This document shows positions 1 to 6,684 of a stretch of DNA of 15,938 nt, in pieces. The stretch is from positions 1 through 15,938 of the forward strand of contig QYQC01000200.1 of assembly GCA_007280315.1 (NCBI GenBank). Direction: 5' to 3'. Every line of letters starts with the position of its first letter. Positions within the stretch are counted from its first letter, which is position 1. The notes beneath the pieces are model-generated. The model was not told the DNA's origin, searched no databases, and saw nothing but the letters and a program-made list of their open reading frames with translations. The position numbers and the translations under genes were made by a program. This DNA comes from Betaproteobacteria bacterium. Lineage in GTDB: Bacteria > Pseudomonadota > Gammaproteobacteria > Burkholderiales > SG8-39.

Positions 1-58
1 CACCTGCGTGACGGTTTGAACATTCATCGCGGCAAGGTGGTCCACCCGGCTGTGGCCA
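1..58 (+). repeat. Left arm of a perfect 58-bp inverted repeat
   Basis: Bases 1-58 are the exact reverse complement of 171-228, with 112 bases between the arms. The identity runs to the very first base, so the repeat may extend left of the window. On its right side it stops abruptly at base 58. The arm encodes the same peptide as residues 338-356 of the minus-strand alanine dehydrogenase. It could be the end of a second ald copy or a fold-back artefact at a contig end. Confidence 0.95.
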
Positions 59-66
59 AATTATAA
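1..66 (+). pseudogene. Possible 3' end of a second alanine dehydrogenase copy (partial)
   Basis: Frame 1 from the first base reads 19 residues identical to Ald residues 338-356 (HLRDGLNIHRGK onward). It then diverges to Lys-Leu and a TAA stop at 64-66, whereas the intact ald continues for 13 more residues (MALGYECSPYRAQ). If real, this is the tail of a convergent, slightly shorter ald paralogue whose body lies left of the window. Perfect nucleotide identity over 58 bases followed by complete divergence is also what a chimeric or fold-back assembly junction would give. The window alone cannot decide between these. Confidence 0.3.
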
Positions 67-129
67 CTGAAGACGCCCTCGCCATACTCGCCTCGCATCG
101 CCAAGCTAACCGCGTTGCATAGCCGCGCG

Positions 130-1239
130 TTACTGCGCCCTGTACGGCGAACACTCGTAGCCGAGCGCCATGGCCACAGCCGGGTGGACCACCTTGCCGC
201 GATGAATGTTCAAACCGTCACGCAGGTGCACGTCGTCGTCCACTGCCTGCCGGTAGCCTTTGTTCGCCAGCTGCAGGACAAACGGCAGCGTCGCGTTGGT
301 CAAGGCCTGCGTCGAAGTGCGCGCGACGCCGCCGGGCATGTTGGCCACGCAGTAATGCACCACGCCATCGACAACATAGGTTGGATCCTGATGTGTTGTT
401 GCCCGCGAGGTTTCCAGACAGCCTCCCTGGTCTATCGCCACGTCCACAATTACCGAACCGGGGCGCATCAGCGAAAGCATGTCGCGCGAAATCAGCTTCG
501 GCGCTGCCGCGCCCGGAATCAGCACGCCGCCGATCACCAGGTCCACCTCGGGGAGGTGGGCGCAGATATTCTCGCGATTGGACACTTCGGTAAGCAGACG
601 TGGACCGAAGTCGTTGTCGATTTGTGTCAGACGCGGCAGCGAAATATCCATGATCGTGACTTGCGCACCCATACCCATGGCGATGCGCGCCGCATTGATG
701 CCGACAACACCGCCGCCGAGCACCAGCACGCGCGCCGGAGGAACACCGGGAACACCGGAGAGCAGCACCCCCAGACCGCCCTGCGCTTTCTCGAGTGCGT
801 GCGCGCCGGCCTGAATGGCCATGCGACCGGCAACTTCCGACATCGGCTTCAGCAGCGGCAGGCCGCCGTGTTCGTCGGTGACGGTCTCATAGGCGATGGC
901 GACGCAGTCCGAAGCCATCAGTCCTTTGGCCTGATCAGGATCGGGGGCCAGGTGCAGATAGGTGAAAAGTATCTGGCCAGGGCGAAGCTGCCTGTATTCG
1001 ACCGGTTGCGGCTCCTTCACCTTGACCACCATTTCCGCGGTCGCAAAGACTTCCGCGGCAGTTCGTACGATGGCGCCACCGGCCTTGAGATACATGTCGT
1101 CGCCAAAGCCGACGCCGGCGCCGGCCTGGGTTTCGACCAGTACGGTGTGTCCGGCGCGGACCAGCGCCGCGACACCGCTAGGCGTAAGCCCGACACGATA
1201 TTCGTGATTCTTGATTTCCTTGGTTACGCCAACCTGCAT
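130..1239 (-). CDS. ald: Alanine dehydrogenase
   Basis: NAD-dependent alanine dehydrogenase (L-alanine + NAD+ + H2O to pyruvate + NH4+ + NADH), cytosolic. The 369 aa are a normal length for the family. The N-terminal substrate domain shows R15, K75 (VKVKEP) and H96 (YLHLAP), and the later D270 (VDVAIDQGG). All four fall at the same numbers as the substrate and catalytic residues known for Mycobacterium tuberculosis Ald. The Rossmann motif GGGVVG is at 175-180. The ATG at 1239 has a good ribosome binding site (GGAGAG, 1246-1251, 6-nt spacing). The gene stands alone and diverges from the SDR gene. Such genes are often Lrp/AsnC-regulated, but no lrp-like gene is present here. Its 3' part is duplicated in inverted orientation at the window start. 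The family assignment is secure. Confidence 0.97.
   Translation of the reverse strand: MQVGVTKEIKNHEYRVGLTPSGVAALVRAGHTVLVETQAGAGVGFGDDMYLKAGGAIVRTAAEVFATAEMVVKVKEPQPVEYRQLRPGQILFTYLHLAPDPDQAKGLMASDCVAIAYETVTDEHGGLPLLKPMSEVAGRMAIQAGAHALEKAQGGLGVLLSGVPGVPPARVLVLGGGVVGINAARIAMGMGAQVTIMDISLPRLTQIDNDFGPRLLTEVSNRENICAHLPEVDLVIGGVLIPGAAAPKLISRDMLSLMRPGSVIVDVAIDQGGCLETSRATTHQDPTYVVDGVVHYCVANMPGGVARTSTQALTNATLPFVLQLANKGYRQAVDDDVHLRDGLNIHRGKVVHPAVAMALGYECSPYRAQ
171..228 (-). repeat. Right arm of the 58-bp inverted repeat (inside ald)
   Basis: This is the reverse complement of bases 1-58 and lies in the 3' coding part of ald, ending 38 bases before its stop codon. There is no mismatch across the 58 bases. 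Base 170 pairs with base 59 as the first mismatch. Confidence 0.95.
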
Positions 1240-1405
1240 ATCTAACTCTCCGTTTTAGGCTGTTTGGAACAGTTTGGCATCGCCTGTAATACGTTGGTAC
1301 ATGCGCAGGCTGATTGACGACTGTTTTAATATAAAATCGAGCCTATCTTAGCTCACATGCACGCCACAGGTATCCGTTCGACATTCGCTCAGCGAGGCAA
1401 ACAGC
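1240..1405. promoter_or_regulatory. Divergent ald / SDR intergenic region with AT-rich core and GTTTGG direct repeat
   Basis: These 166 bp separate two divergent genes and should hold both promoters. An AT-rich stretch at 1323-1337 is the only such segment in a GC-rich neighbourhood. TTGACG at 1314-1319 resembles a -35 box, but no -10 box sits at the usual distance (TATAAA at 1330 is too close, TATCTT at 1344 too far). GTTTGG occurs at 1262-1267 and 1272-1277, one helical turn apart and close to the ald start, as a regulator site might. Exact promoter positions are not resolved. Confidence 0.4.
1394..1397 (+). promoter_or_regulatory. Ribosome binding site of the SDR gene
   Basis: GAGG lies 8 bases before the ATG at 1406. 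It supports that start over the following in-frame ATG codons at 1415 and 1418. Confidence 0.6.
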
Positions 1406-2320
1406 ATGGCACAGATGATGAAAGACAAGGTGGCGGTGGTAACCGGCGCAGGCGGCGGCATCGGCCGCGAGTTCGCCCTGCTGATGGCGGCCGAGGGCGC
1501 CCGCGTGGTGGTGAACGACATCGGCGCGTCGGTAAGCGGCGAAGGCAAAGATGCCGGACCGGCACAGCAGGTCGTAGAAGAAATTCGCGCCAAGGGCGGC
1601 GAGGCCGTGGCTAATACCGACAGCGTTTCCGCCTGGCTTGGCGCCAACGCGATCATCAAGGCGGCCATCGACAATTTCGGCCGCATCGATTGCATCGTGA
1701 ACAACGCCGGCATCCTGCGCGACCGCATGTTCTTCAAAATGAACCCGGAGGAATGGGGCGCAGTGATCGATGTGCACCTGAACGGCACCTTCTTCGTCAG
1801 CCGCGCCGCGGCCACCTATTTCAAGGAACAGGAATCCGGCGCCTACGTGCACATGACCTCAACCTCGGGTCTGATCGGAAACATCGGTCAGGCGAATTAC
1901 GGCGCGGCCAAGCTCGGCATCACCGCACTGTCGAAAATGATCGCCATGGACATGGCGCGCTACCACGTGCGCTCCAACTGCATTGCGCCCTTTGCCTGGA
2001 GCCGCATGATCGGTTCCATCCCCGCCGATACGCCGGAAGCCAAAGCGCGGGTGGACAAGCTGAAGACCATGGAAGCCGCGAAAATCGCCCCACTTGCAGT
2101 ATTCCTGGGTAGCGACGCCGGCAGCGATGTCAGCGGCCAGGTGTTCGCGGTACGTGCAAATGAAATATTCCTCATGAGCCAGCCGCGCCCCCTGCGCTCG
2201 GTGCATCGCGACGGCGGCTGGACCGCGCAAAGCATCGCCGAGCATGCGATCCCCGCAATGCGCGCGGGATTCTACGCGCTTGACCGGTCACAGGACGTGT
2301 TCACCTGGGACCCTGTCTGA
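1406..2320 (+). CDS. SDR-family 3-hydroxyacyl-CoA dehydrogenase-like protein (MFE-2 type)
   Basis: A short-chain dehydrogenase/reductase of 304 aa, longer than the usual ~250. The NAD(P)-binding TGAGGGIG is at 13-20 and NNAG at 99-102. The catalytic set is complete: N126, S152, Y165 and K169 (YGAAK). The insertion after the first Rossmann beta strand (ASVSGEGKDAG, 41-51) and the extended C-terminus resemble the dehydrogenase domain of peroxisomal multifunctional enzyme type 2 (HSD17B4), which oxidises (3R)-hydroxyacyl-CoA. The next gene is a MaoC-type hydratase, the partner domain in that enzyme, which supports a CoA-thioester role. It is first in a four-gene plus-strand run (1406-5679), probably an operon. 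The substrate is unknown, and annotation as a generic SDR oxidoreductase would also fit. Confidence 0.9.
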   Translation: MAQMMKDKVAVVTGAGGGIGREFALLMAAEGARVVVNDIGASVSGEGKDAGPAQQVVEEIRAKGGEAVANTDSVSAWLGANAIIKAAIDNFGRIDCIVNNAGILRDRMFFKMNPEEWGAVIDVHLNGTFFVSRAAATYFKEQESGAYVHMTSTSGLIGNIGQANYGAAKLGITALSKMIAMDMARYHVRSNCIAPFAWSRMIGSIPADTPEAKARVDKLKTMEAAKIAPLAVFLGSDAGSDVSGQVFAVRANEIFLMSQPRPLRSVHRDGGWTAQSIAEHAIPAMRAGFYALDRSQDVFTWDPV

Positions 2321-2367
2321 GTAGCCCTGCTTCTCCACTATTTAACAACTACCAAAGCTCCGACACG

Positions 2368-3228
2368 ATGGCTATCGATTACGACAAGATCAAGAACTGG
2401 CCCTTCCCCGAGGTCGAGCAAACGTACACCACCAAAGACAGCATTCTCTACGCCCTGGGCGTGGGCTACGGCCACGACCCCATGGACGAGGCGCAGCTGA
2501 AGTTCGTCTACGAGAAAAACCTCGTGGCGGCGCCGACCATGCCGGTGGTGCTGGGCTATCCCGGCTTCTGGATCAAGGACCCGGCAAGCGGCATCGACTG
2601 GGTGAAAATCGTCCATGGAGAGCAGGCGTTGTCGATTCACCAACCCATTCCAGCGGCGGGCACCATCGTCGGCCGCACGCGCATCAAAGCCATCGTCGAC
2701 AAGGGCAAGGACAAGGGCGCACTGCTGGTGCAGGAGCGCAGCGTCGTCGACAAGGCGAGCGGCGCGCTGCTTGCAACGCTGGCGCATACGACGTTCTGCC
2801 GCGGCGACGGCGGATTCGGCAAAGGCGACGAAGCGCCACCCCCGCCACCGGCAGTACCTGAGGGAAAACCGGATGCAATCTGCGACCTTCCCACCCTGCC
2901 GCAGGCGGCGCTGATCTACCGCCTATGCGCCGACCCCAACCCGCTGCACGCCGAGCCGGCGGTGGCGAAGGCCGCGGGCTTTCCGCGCCCGATCCTGCAT
3001 GGGCTTTGCAGCTACGGCGTCGCCGGCCATGCGATCCTCAAGACTTATTGCGGCTACGATCCGGCGAAGCTCACCGGTCTGTCGTTGCGCTTTTCTTCTC
3101 CCGTATTTCCCGGCGAGACCATACGTACCGAAATGTGGAACCGGGGCGGCAGCGTTTTGTTCCGTTCCCGCGTCCTCGAACGCGACGTAGTCGTGCTCAA
3201 TAACGGTGTCGCCACCATCACCGCCTGA
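2368..3228 (+). CDS. MaoC-family enoyl-CoA hydratase 2 (double hot-dog)
   Basis: A 286-aa protein with two hot-dog halves, as in eukaryotic-type (R)-specific hydratase 2, which adds water to trans-2-enoyl-CoA to give (3R)-hydroxyacyl-CoA. The N-terminal half (about 1-150) is the non-catalytic hot dog. A proline-rich linker lies at 157-164. The C-terminal half carries the hydratase-2 signature ADPNPLH, with catalytic D189 and H194 at the D-x4-H spacing, followed by GFPRPILHG at 204-212. The gene starts 47 bases after the SDR stop, and no strong ribosome binding site is visible. Product stereochemistry would match the upstream SDR. Specificity (medium-chain, branched or steroid side chain) cannot be read. 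Confidence 0.92.
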   Translation: MAIDYDKIKNWPFPEVEQTYTTKDSILYALGVGYGHDPMDEAQLKFVYEKNLVAAPTMPVVLGYPGFWIKDPASGIDWVKIVHGEQALSIHQPIPAAGTIVGRTRIKAIVDKGKDKGALLVQERSVVDKASGALLATLAHTTFCRGDGGFGKGDEAPPPPPAVPEGKPDAICDLPTLPQAALIYRLCADPNPLHAEPAVAKAAGFPRPILHGLCSYGVAGHAILKTYCGYDPAKLTGLSLRFSSPVFPGETIRTEMWNRGGSVLFRSRVLERDVVVLNNGVATITA

Positions 3229-3246
3229 TTTTCACCAAGAGCCTCC

Positions 3247-4470
3247 ATGCCCCGACCGCTTTCGCACATCCGTGTGCTCGATCTTTCCCGCGTCCTCGCC
3301 GGACCCTGGGCATCGCAGAATCTGGCCGATCTCGGCGCCGAAGTGATCAAAATCGAACGTCCCGGCACCGGTGACGACACGCGCGGCTGGGGACCGCCCT
3401 GGATCAAGGATCGCGACGGCAAGGACACCAGCGATTCGGCTTATTTCCTCTCCTGCAACCGCGGCAAGAAATCCGTCACCCTGGACATTTCAAAGCCGGA
3501 AGGACAGCAGATCGTGCGCGATCTGGCGGCGCAATGCGACGTGCTGATCGAAAACTACAAAGTCGGCACCTTCGCACGCTACGGCCTCGGCTACGAGCAA
3601 CTGCGCCAACTCAACCCGAGGCTGATCTATTGTTCCATCACCGGCTTCGGCCAGTCGGGTCCGTATGCGCCGCGGCCCGGCTATGATTTCGTGTTCCAGG
3701 GCATGGGCGGACTGATGAGCATTACCGGCGAGCGCGACGATCTGCCCGGCGGCGGGCCGATGAAAGTCGGTATCGCCATTACCGACATCATCACCGCCAT
3801 GTACGCCAGCCTGGCAATCACCGCCGCCATTGCACATTGCGAACGCGGCGGCAGCGGCCAGTTCCTCGACATGGCTCTGCTCGATTCCATGGTCGCCTTC
3901 AACGCCAATCAGATCAGCAACTACTTCGTCTCGGGCGATATTCCCAGGCGCTACGGCAACGCCCACGCCAATGTCGTGCCCTACCAGGTGTTCCCGTGCC
4001 AGGACGGGCACATCATTCTCGCGATCGGTAACGACAGCCAGTTCGCCAGTTTTTGCAACGTCGCCGGCCGGCCGGAATTGGCAGCGGACCCGCGCTTTCG
4101 CCTGATGTCGGGGCGCATCGTCAACCGCGGCGCGCTGATTCCGCTGATTGCGGACATCATGCGCACGCGCGGCATGCACGAGTGGATCAAGGTGCTGGAG
4201 GCCGCCAACGTTCCCTGCGGTCCGATCAACAACATGCAGCAGGTATTCGAAGATCCGCAGGTGCAGCACCGCGCATTGAAAGTCGAAATTCCCACTGCGG
4301 CGGGCCCGCCCAGCCCCAGCGTGGCCAGTCCGATGCGCTTTTCAGAAACACCGGTCGAATACACCGTGCCGCCACCGACCCTGGGCCAGCACACGCGGGA
4401 GATACTCCACGGCCTGCTCGGCATGGAACAGACGGCAATAGATGCGCTAGCCGCCAAGGGTATCGTCTGA
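3247..4470 (+). CDS. Class III CoA-transferase (CaiB/BaiF family), first copy
   Basis: A 407-aa protein of the formyl-CoA-transferase-like family, which moves CoA between carboxylic acids through an enzyme-bound aspartyl anhydride. The N-terminal signature RVLDLSRVLAGPWASQNLADLGAEVIKIE is at 9-37 in several blocks. The motif GFGQSGPYAPRPGYD (133-147) and a Gly-rich loop GGGP (168-171) follow. D180 in the G-x4-D context (VGIAITD, 174-180) aligns with the known catalytic aspartate. It starts 18 bases after the MaoC stop and ends 3 bases before the next, related gene. Donor and acceptor acids are not predictable from sequence. It may work alone as an interlocked homodimer or pair with the next gene's product. 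Confidence 0.93.
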   Translation: MPRPLSHIRVLDLSRVLAGPWASQNLADLGAEVIKIERPGTGDDTRGWGPPWIKDRDGKDTSDSAYFLSCNRGKKSVTLDISKPEGQQIVRDLAAQCDVLIENYKVGTFARYGLGYEQLRQLNPRLIYCSITGFGQSGPYAPRPGYDFVFQGMGGLMSITGERDDLPGGGPMKVGIAITDIITAMYASLAITAAIAHCERGGSGQFLDMALLDSMVAFNANQISNYFVSGDIPRRYGNAHANVVPYQVFPCQDGHIILAIGNDSQFASFCNVAGRPELAADPRFRLMSGRIVNRGALIPLIADIMRTRGMHEWIKVLEAANVPCGPINNMQQVFEDPQVQHRALKVEIPTAAGPPSPSVASPMRFSETPVEYTVPPPTLGQHTREILHGLLGMEQTAIDALAAKGIV

Positions 4471-4473
4471 ATC

Positions 4474-5679
4474 ATGGTTGAAACCGATGCGTGTCCCTAC
4501 GCCGGTCTGAACATACTCGACCTGAGCCAGGGCATCGCCGGTCCCTACTGCGCCGCCTTGCTCGGACAGCAGGGCGCGAAAGTAATAAAGGTCGAACCAC
4601 CGGCGGGCGATTGGATACGGCTCATGGGCGGCGGCAAGGAGGGCATGAGCGCGCTCGCCGTGGTCAACAATCTGGGCAAGCGCTCGATCTGCATCGACGC
4701 CACGCAGACGGAAGGACGCGCTCTGATACTGGCCATGGCACAGCGCGCCGATGTGCTGGTGGAGAATTTCCGCCCCGGGGTGATGACCAAACTCGGGCTG
4801 GACTACGCCAAGCTCGCGGCGAGCAATCCACGCATCATTTATTTGTCGATCTCCGGATTCGGCGAATCCGGCCCCTACGCGCACAAGCCCGCCACCGACT
4901 CGGTGCTGCAGGCGATGGCCGGCATGGCGCTCGCCAATCGCGATGCGGCCGGCCAGCCGCGACGCTTCAGCATCATGGTGCCGGACACCGCGACGGCGCT
5001 ATATGCGGCGCAATGCGTCGGCGCGGCGCTGTACGCGCGCGACGCGCAACCGAATCGCAGCGGCCGCGGCAGGCATGTGCAGGTATCGCTGGCGGAATGC
5101 TGCGCGGCGTTTCAGGCCGGCCCCATCCTCGACGATTTCCTTTTCGCCGGCGAATTCAAGCCGCCAATCACCGTGCCGGCAGGCGTATTCGCGACGCGCG
5201 ACGGTCATGTGGTGCTGGCGACGCTGCGCGAAACCATGTGGCAGGGTTTGTGTCGCGCACTTGAGCGCGAAGAATGGCTGGCCGAACCGCGATTCGCCAC
5301 AGCCGCACTGCGCGCGCGCGTAGGTGAGGAAATCAATCGTCAGGTTGCGGCCGTTATCGCCGGCCGCGATACGAGTGTATGGGCGGCGCTATTCGATCAG
5401 CACGACGTGCTGTTCGCGCCGGTGCAGGGTTACGCGGCCCTGCGCGAAGACCCGCAGATGCGCCACATGGGCTACTTCGGCGAAACCGACCAGACCCCTT
5501 ACGGCAAGCTGCCGCTGCCGCGGACTCCAGGCAGCGTGCGCTCAGGCACCTTGCCATCGGCGCCGCGCGCGGGCGAACATACGCGGGAAATACTGCGCGA
5601 GTTTGGATACAGCGCAGAGGATATCGACGCGATGACGCGTTCGGGAGTCGTCAGTCACGTGGAGCCTGCGGCTATTTGA
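4474..5679 (+). CDS. Class III CoA-transferase (CaiB/BaiF family), second copy
   Basis: A 401-aa homologue of the preceding gene, clearly diverged from it rather than a recent duplicate. The N-terminal block NILDLSQGIAGPYCAALL is at 13-30, and GFGESGPYAHKPATD at 128-142. The catalytic aspartate candidate is D171 (SIMVPDTATALYAA, 166-179), so both neighbouring copies keep the residue. The ATG lies 3 bases after the previous stop, pointing to translational coupling. Two side-by-side CaiB genes occur in pathways that use a heteromeric transferase (for example the benzylsuccinate BbsE/BbsF pair), but two separate homodimers are equally possible. It is last in the plus-strand run and converges on the crotonase gene. 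Confidence 0.92.
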   Translation: MVETDACPYAGLNILDLSQGIAGPYCAALLGQQGAKVIKVEPPAGDWIRLMGGGKEGMSALAVVNNLGKRSICIDATQTEGRALILAMAQRADVLVENFRPGVMTKLGLDYAKLAASNPRIIYLSISGFGESGPYAHKPATDSVLQAMAGMALANRDAAGQPRRFSIMVPDTATALYAAQCVGAALYARDAQPNRSGRGRHVQVSLAECCAAFQAGPILDDFLFAGEFKPPITVPAGVFATRDGHVVLATLRETMWQGLCRALEREEWLAEPRFATAALRARVGEEINRQVAAVIAGRDTSVWAALFDQHDVLFAPVQGYAALREDPQMRHMGYFGETDQTPYGKLPLPRTPGSVRSGTLPSAPRAGEHTREILREFGYSAEDIDAMTRSGVVSHVEPAAI

Positions 5680-5783
5680 ATTACGGACGGGCTCGAAGCC
5701 CTTGATTTCCTGCGCCTCGTCCGCGGTGGCCGCGTCTACGCAATCGGGAATCGCCTGGCCGAAGCGATGGCGCATATCCTTTT
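5680..5783. other. Convergent intergenic region with a short hairpin
   Basis: The 104 bases lie between the 3' ends of the second CoA-transferase and the crotonase gene. GGGCT-CGA-AGCCC at 5689-5701, followed by TTGATTT, could be a weak terminator for the plus-strand genes. The stem is only 5 bp and the T tract is broken, so this is tentative. The minus strand also reads open from an ATG at 5775 with high third-position GC, with no family I recognise. Confidence 0.3.
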
Positions 5784-6587
5784 TCAGCGTCCCTTCCACT
5801 GCGGCTTGCGCTTGGCCACGAATGCGTCTATGCCTTCCTGCGCATCCTCGGCCAGCATATTGCAGGCCATCGTCTCGCTCGCCAGCTCGTAGGCGTCGTC
5901 CAGGCCCATCTCCAACTGGCGGTAGAACATCTGCTTGCCCGCCTTGATCGCGACCGGCGTTTTGGCGAGAATCGAGTCGGTCAGTTTTCTGATCTCGGCG
6001 TCGAGTTGTTCCGTCGCAACCACGCGGTTGATGAGGCCGCGCGCAAGCGCCGCCGGCGCATCGATGAAATCGCCGGTAAGCAGCATTTCCATTGCCTGCT
6101 TGCGTCCAAGGTTGCGCGCCAGTCCGACTGACGGGGTCGAGCAGAACAGGCCAAGATTCACGCCAGATACGGCGAAGCGCGCATTGTCGGTTGCCACCGC
6201 CAGGTCGCACATCGACACCAGCTGGCAACCGGCCGCGGTAGCGATGCCGTGTACGCGTGCGATCACCGGCTGCGGCATGCGCACCAGGGTAAGCATGAGT
6301 TTGCTGCACTGGCGGAACAGCGCCTTCTGGAACGCCTTGGTCGCATCCGAGCGCATTTCCTTGAGATCGTGTCCGGCGCAGAACGCCTTGCCGGCGCCGG
6401 CCATGATCACCACGCGCACGCCCTGGTCCGCGGCGATACGCTCGAGTTCGACCTGCAGTTCGCCCATCAGCGCCTGCGACAGCGAATTGAACTGCGTCGG
6501 CCGGTTTAACGTGAGCGTTACTACGCCGCCCTCGTCCCGCCGCAACAACAACTGCTCCGTCGTCACCGCATCGGTGTTTGCATTCAT
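5784..6587 (-). CDS. Enoyl-CoA hydratase/isomerase (crotonase) family protein, ECHDC3-like
   Basis: A 267-aa crotonase-fold protein. Oxyanion-hole segments are visible at KAFCAGHDLKEM (67-78) and HGIATAAGCQL (113-123). An ungapped alignment by eye with rat mitochondrial enoyl-CoA hydratase across 118-146 puts Q122 where E144 should be and G142 where E164 should be, so both acid/base glutamates are missing. The sequence SGVNLGLFCSTPSV and the ending AKRKPQWKGR resemble the ECHDC3 subgroup, whose reaction is not well established. Classical hydratase activity is therefore doubtful, although many pipelines would call it enoyl-CoA hydratase. AGGAG at 6596-6600 supports the start at 6587. It lies 97 bases downstream of the acyl-CoA synthetase on the same strand. 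Confidence 0.92.
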   Translation of the reverse strand: MNANTDAVTTEQLLLRRDEGGVVTLTLNRPTQFNSLSQALMGELQVELERIAADQGVRVVIMAGAGKAFCAGHDLKEMRSDATKAFQKALFRQCSKLMLTLVRMPQPVIARVHGIATAAGCQLVSMCDLAVATDNARFAVSGVNLGLFCSTPSVGLARNLGRKQAMEMLLTGDFIDAPAALARGLINRVVATEQLDAEIRKLTDSILAKTPVAIKAGKQMFYRQLEMGLDDAYELASETMACNMLAEDAQEGIDAFVAKRKPQWKGR

Positions 6588-6620
6588 ACTTTCCGCTCCT
6601 GTGTTTCGCGTCTCACTCTA

Positions 6621-6656
6621 CCCTCACCCCTTGCCCCTCTCCCGGAGGGCGAGGGG
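6621..6656. repeat. REP-like dispersed intergenic element (CCCTCACCCC...GAGGGG)
   Basis: The run CCCTCACCCCTTGCCCCTCT continues into a hairpin: CCCCTC (6634-6639) pairs with GAGGGG (6651-6656), one mismatch follows, then CCC with GGG around a GGA loop. Spurious translation gives the 'SPSGRGARGEG' string that is typical of highly repeated intergenic palindromes in many proteobacterial genomes. That it recurs in this genome is inferred, since only one copy lies in the window. Confidence 0.65.
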
Positions 6657-6664
6657 AACGTCGT

Positions 6665-6684
6665 GAGCCGCCGCGCGGCGGCTC
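6665..6684. terminator. 20-bp perfect palindrome directly after the acyl-CoA synthetase stop
   Basis: GAGCCGCCGCGCGGCGGCTC is a perfect palindrome that would form an 8-bp stem with a GCGC loop in RNA. It directly abuts the TAG stop at 6685-6687. No T tract follows on the minus strand, so it is not a canonical intrinsic terminator. It could protect the 3' end of the message or reduce read-through into the crotonase gene. Confidence 0.5.

Noticed and set aside
115..1245. A 376-codon open frame on the plus strand opposite ald
   Set aside because: It is an antisense shadow caused by high third-position GC. The minus strand encodes a complete Ald with all catalytic residues.
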